This document shows, in pieces, positions 39,935-40,903 of a DNA stretch of 40,903 nt; positions within the stretch are counted from its first letter, which is position 1; each line of letters opens with the position of its first letter. Under the pieces are notes generated by a model. The model did not search any database, was not told the origin of the DNA, and saw only the letters and a list, made by a program, of their open reading frames with translations. The stretch is from Elusimicrobiaceae bacterium (GTDB lineage Bacteria; Elusimicrobiota; Elusimicrobia; Elusimicrobiales; Elusimicrobiaceae), in NCBI GenBank assembly GCA_017546175.1, contig JAFYXM010000005.1:1-40903 (forward strand), in the 5' to 3' direction. Position numbers and translations under genes: made by a program.

Positions 39935-39968
39935 ATGGCCTTTTTTCTTCTTGGGAAAGGAGAATAAA

Positions 39969-40903
39969 ATGGCCAATAAAACTTTACAAAAAGCTCGCAA
40001 AAATAAAGCCGACGAATTTTACACCCAACTTGCCGATATAGAAGCCGAATTAAAACACTACAAAGACCATTTCAAAGGCAAAACCATCCTTTGTAATTGC
40101 GACGACCCGCGCGTGAGTAACTTTTTCCATTACTTTGCCTACAATTTTGAATTTTTGGGGCTTAAAAAACTAATTACCACCTGCTACAAAAGCCAAGAGG
40201 CCGACCTTTTCAGCCAAAACAACAGCGAGCACGCCATTTACTTGGAATATACGGGCAACAAAACGGGCGGGCGCGTACCCGTGGCCGAAGAAATAGGGAT
40301 AAAAGAATTAAAAGGCGACGGCGACTTTAGAAGCACCGAGTGCATAGAACTTCTAAAACAGGCTGATATTGTGGTAACAAACCCGCCGTTTAGTTTGTTT
40401 AGGGAGTATGTGGCACAATTAGCAGAGTACCACAAAAAGTTTATTATCGTTGGAAATAAAAACGCCATTACTTACAAAGAAGTTTTTAAACTAATTTCAG
40501 AAAACAAACTGTGGTTGGGGGCACGTAACATTAACCAAGATATGTGGTTATTTTTGCCGGACGATTGTGAAAAATATGAGAAAATTATTGACGGCAAAAA
40601 AGCAAAACACATCATGGCTTGTTGGTTTACCAATTTAGATATTTCCAAACGTCATGAAAAACTGATTTTGTATAAAAAATACACTCCCGAAGAATACCCC
40701 AAATACGACAATTACGATGCCATTAATGTGGATAAAGTAGCCGATATTCCCTGCGATTACGACGGTGTCATGGGCGTACCCATTACCTTTTTGGACAAGT
40801 ACAACCCCGAACAATTTGAAATAGTTGCTTTTAGAAAAGGAACTGACGGAAAAGATTTAGTCTATTCTTTCACAACTAATTCAACGAGAGAGAGAGAGAG
40901 AGA
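39969..40903 (+). CDS. EcoRI-family adenine-specific DNA methyltransferase, cut by window edge
   Basis: 311 codons visible, no stop. Close match in plan to M.EcoRI: KSDEFYTQ-like KADEFYTQLADIE at the start, NCDDPRVSNFFHYFAYNF (about 46-63), GDGDFRSTECIELL, the catalytic motif NPPF at 138-141 (NPPFSLFREY), then PKYDNYDAINVDKVADIP and DYDGVMGVPITFLDKYNPEQ near the end. It should N6-methylate adenine in a specific site, possibly GAATTC-like by family. After KGTDGKDL, where M.EcoRI has only a short final strand, the frame enters a GA-dinucleotide run coding Arg-Glu repeats. No endonuclease gene is visible. GGAAAGGAG lies 6 nt before ATG. Confidence 0.9.
   Translation, partial: MANKTLQKARKNKADEFYTQLADIEAELKHYKDHFKGKTILCNCDDPRVSNFFHYFAYNFEFLGLKKLITTCYKSQEADLFSQNNSEHAIYLEYTGNKTGGRVPVAEEIGIKELKGDGDFRSTECIELLKQADIVVTNPPFSLFREYVAQLAEYHKKFIIVGNKNAITYKEVFKLISENKLWLGARNINQDMWLFLPDDCEKYEKIIDGKKAKHIMACWFTNLDISKRHEKLILYKKYTPEEYPKYDNYDAINVDKVADIPCDYDGVMGVPITFLDKYNPEQFEIVAFRKGTDGKDLVYSFTTNSTRERER
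40886..40903 (+). repeat. (GA)9 or longer dinucleotide tract inside the methyltransferase gene
   Basis: Nine GA units run to the last base of the window, so the true length is unknown. The reading frame here gives alternating Arg and Glu. Because the unit is 2 nt, gain or loss of a unit shifts the frame of the remaining C-terminal codons. Confidence 0.9.

Overview
The window looks like a chromosomal segment of a host-associated, fermentative, low-to-mid GC Gram-negative bacterium. It is most consistent with a gut Elusimicrobiota lineage (Elusimicrobium/Avelusimicrobium-like). That placement is an inference from gene style: many stand-alone type IV pilin-like genes sharing one N-terminus, rubrerythrin/PerR oxidative defence, HydE, AsmA and lipoproteins of a diderm, and many short monocistronic units each closed by a strong intrinsic terminator. 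No rRNA gene is present to prove it.

Layout. 1-180: the start of a secreted protein, cut by the window edge. 484-6881: MFS exporter, pilin 1, a PerR-rubrerythrin operon, a PNPOx-like protein, a BaiN/HI0933-type flavoprotein and a polytopic membrane protein. 7040-11042: a tandem duplication of a 602-aa Na/Pi-cotransporter-PhoU protein plus a DUF1232 protein. 11124-17000: AsmA, a Cys-rich secreted protein, NAD synthase lacking the glutaminase cysteine, and a double-PC4 protein. 17150-20295: a membrane Ser/Thr kinase and its PP2C phosphatase, overlapping by 4 nt. 20408-22467: groES-groEL behind a degenerate CIRCE. 22642-28066: a protease-like secreted protein, Bax-inhibitor-1, gap, pgk (with a duplicated tail), pilin 2 and secG. 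28303-28384: tRNA-Leu(GAG). 28546-33312: an operon of two DMT transporters, a HAD phosphatase, a FTCD/FchA-type enzyme and an alpha-helical repeat protein. 33408-39670: a GYF_2/low-complexity membrane protein, hydE, pilin 3, pepT and a LEA-2 lipoprotein. 39969-end: an EcoRI-family adenine methyltransferase running into a (GA)n tract at the window edge.

Most notable discovery: two about 220-245-nt elements (37122-37339 and 39691-39934) share a conserved core, including the 14-nt string GGCCTAATTACCCG. They have at least five helices in the same order whose sequences differ but keep pairing, and each ends in an intrinsic terminator just upstream of a gene (pilin 3; the methyltransferase). In both, the terminator 5' strand can pair instead with an upstream strand, which itself can pair with the 5' end: the layout of a switching attenuator. 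I cannot assign them to a known RNA class.

Other regulatory themes: the promoters of pilins 1 and 2 have 13-nt and 12-nt T homopolymers filling the -35/-10 spacer (17 vs 16 nt), and the methyltransferase carries a (GA)9+ tract, so surface and epigenetic genes look phase-variable. Five genes have a -10 box only 6-7 nt before the ATG and no Shine-Dalgarno, suggesting leaderless mRNAs, and a TTGNTATAAT-like extended -10 recurs through the window.
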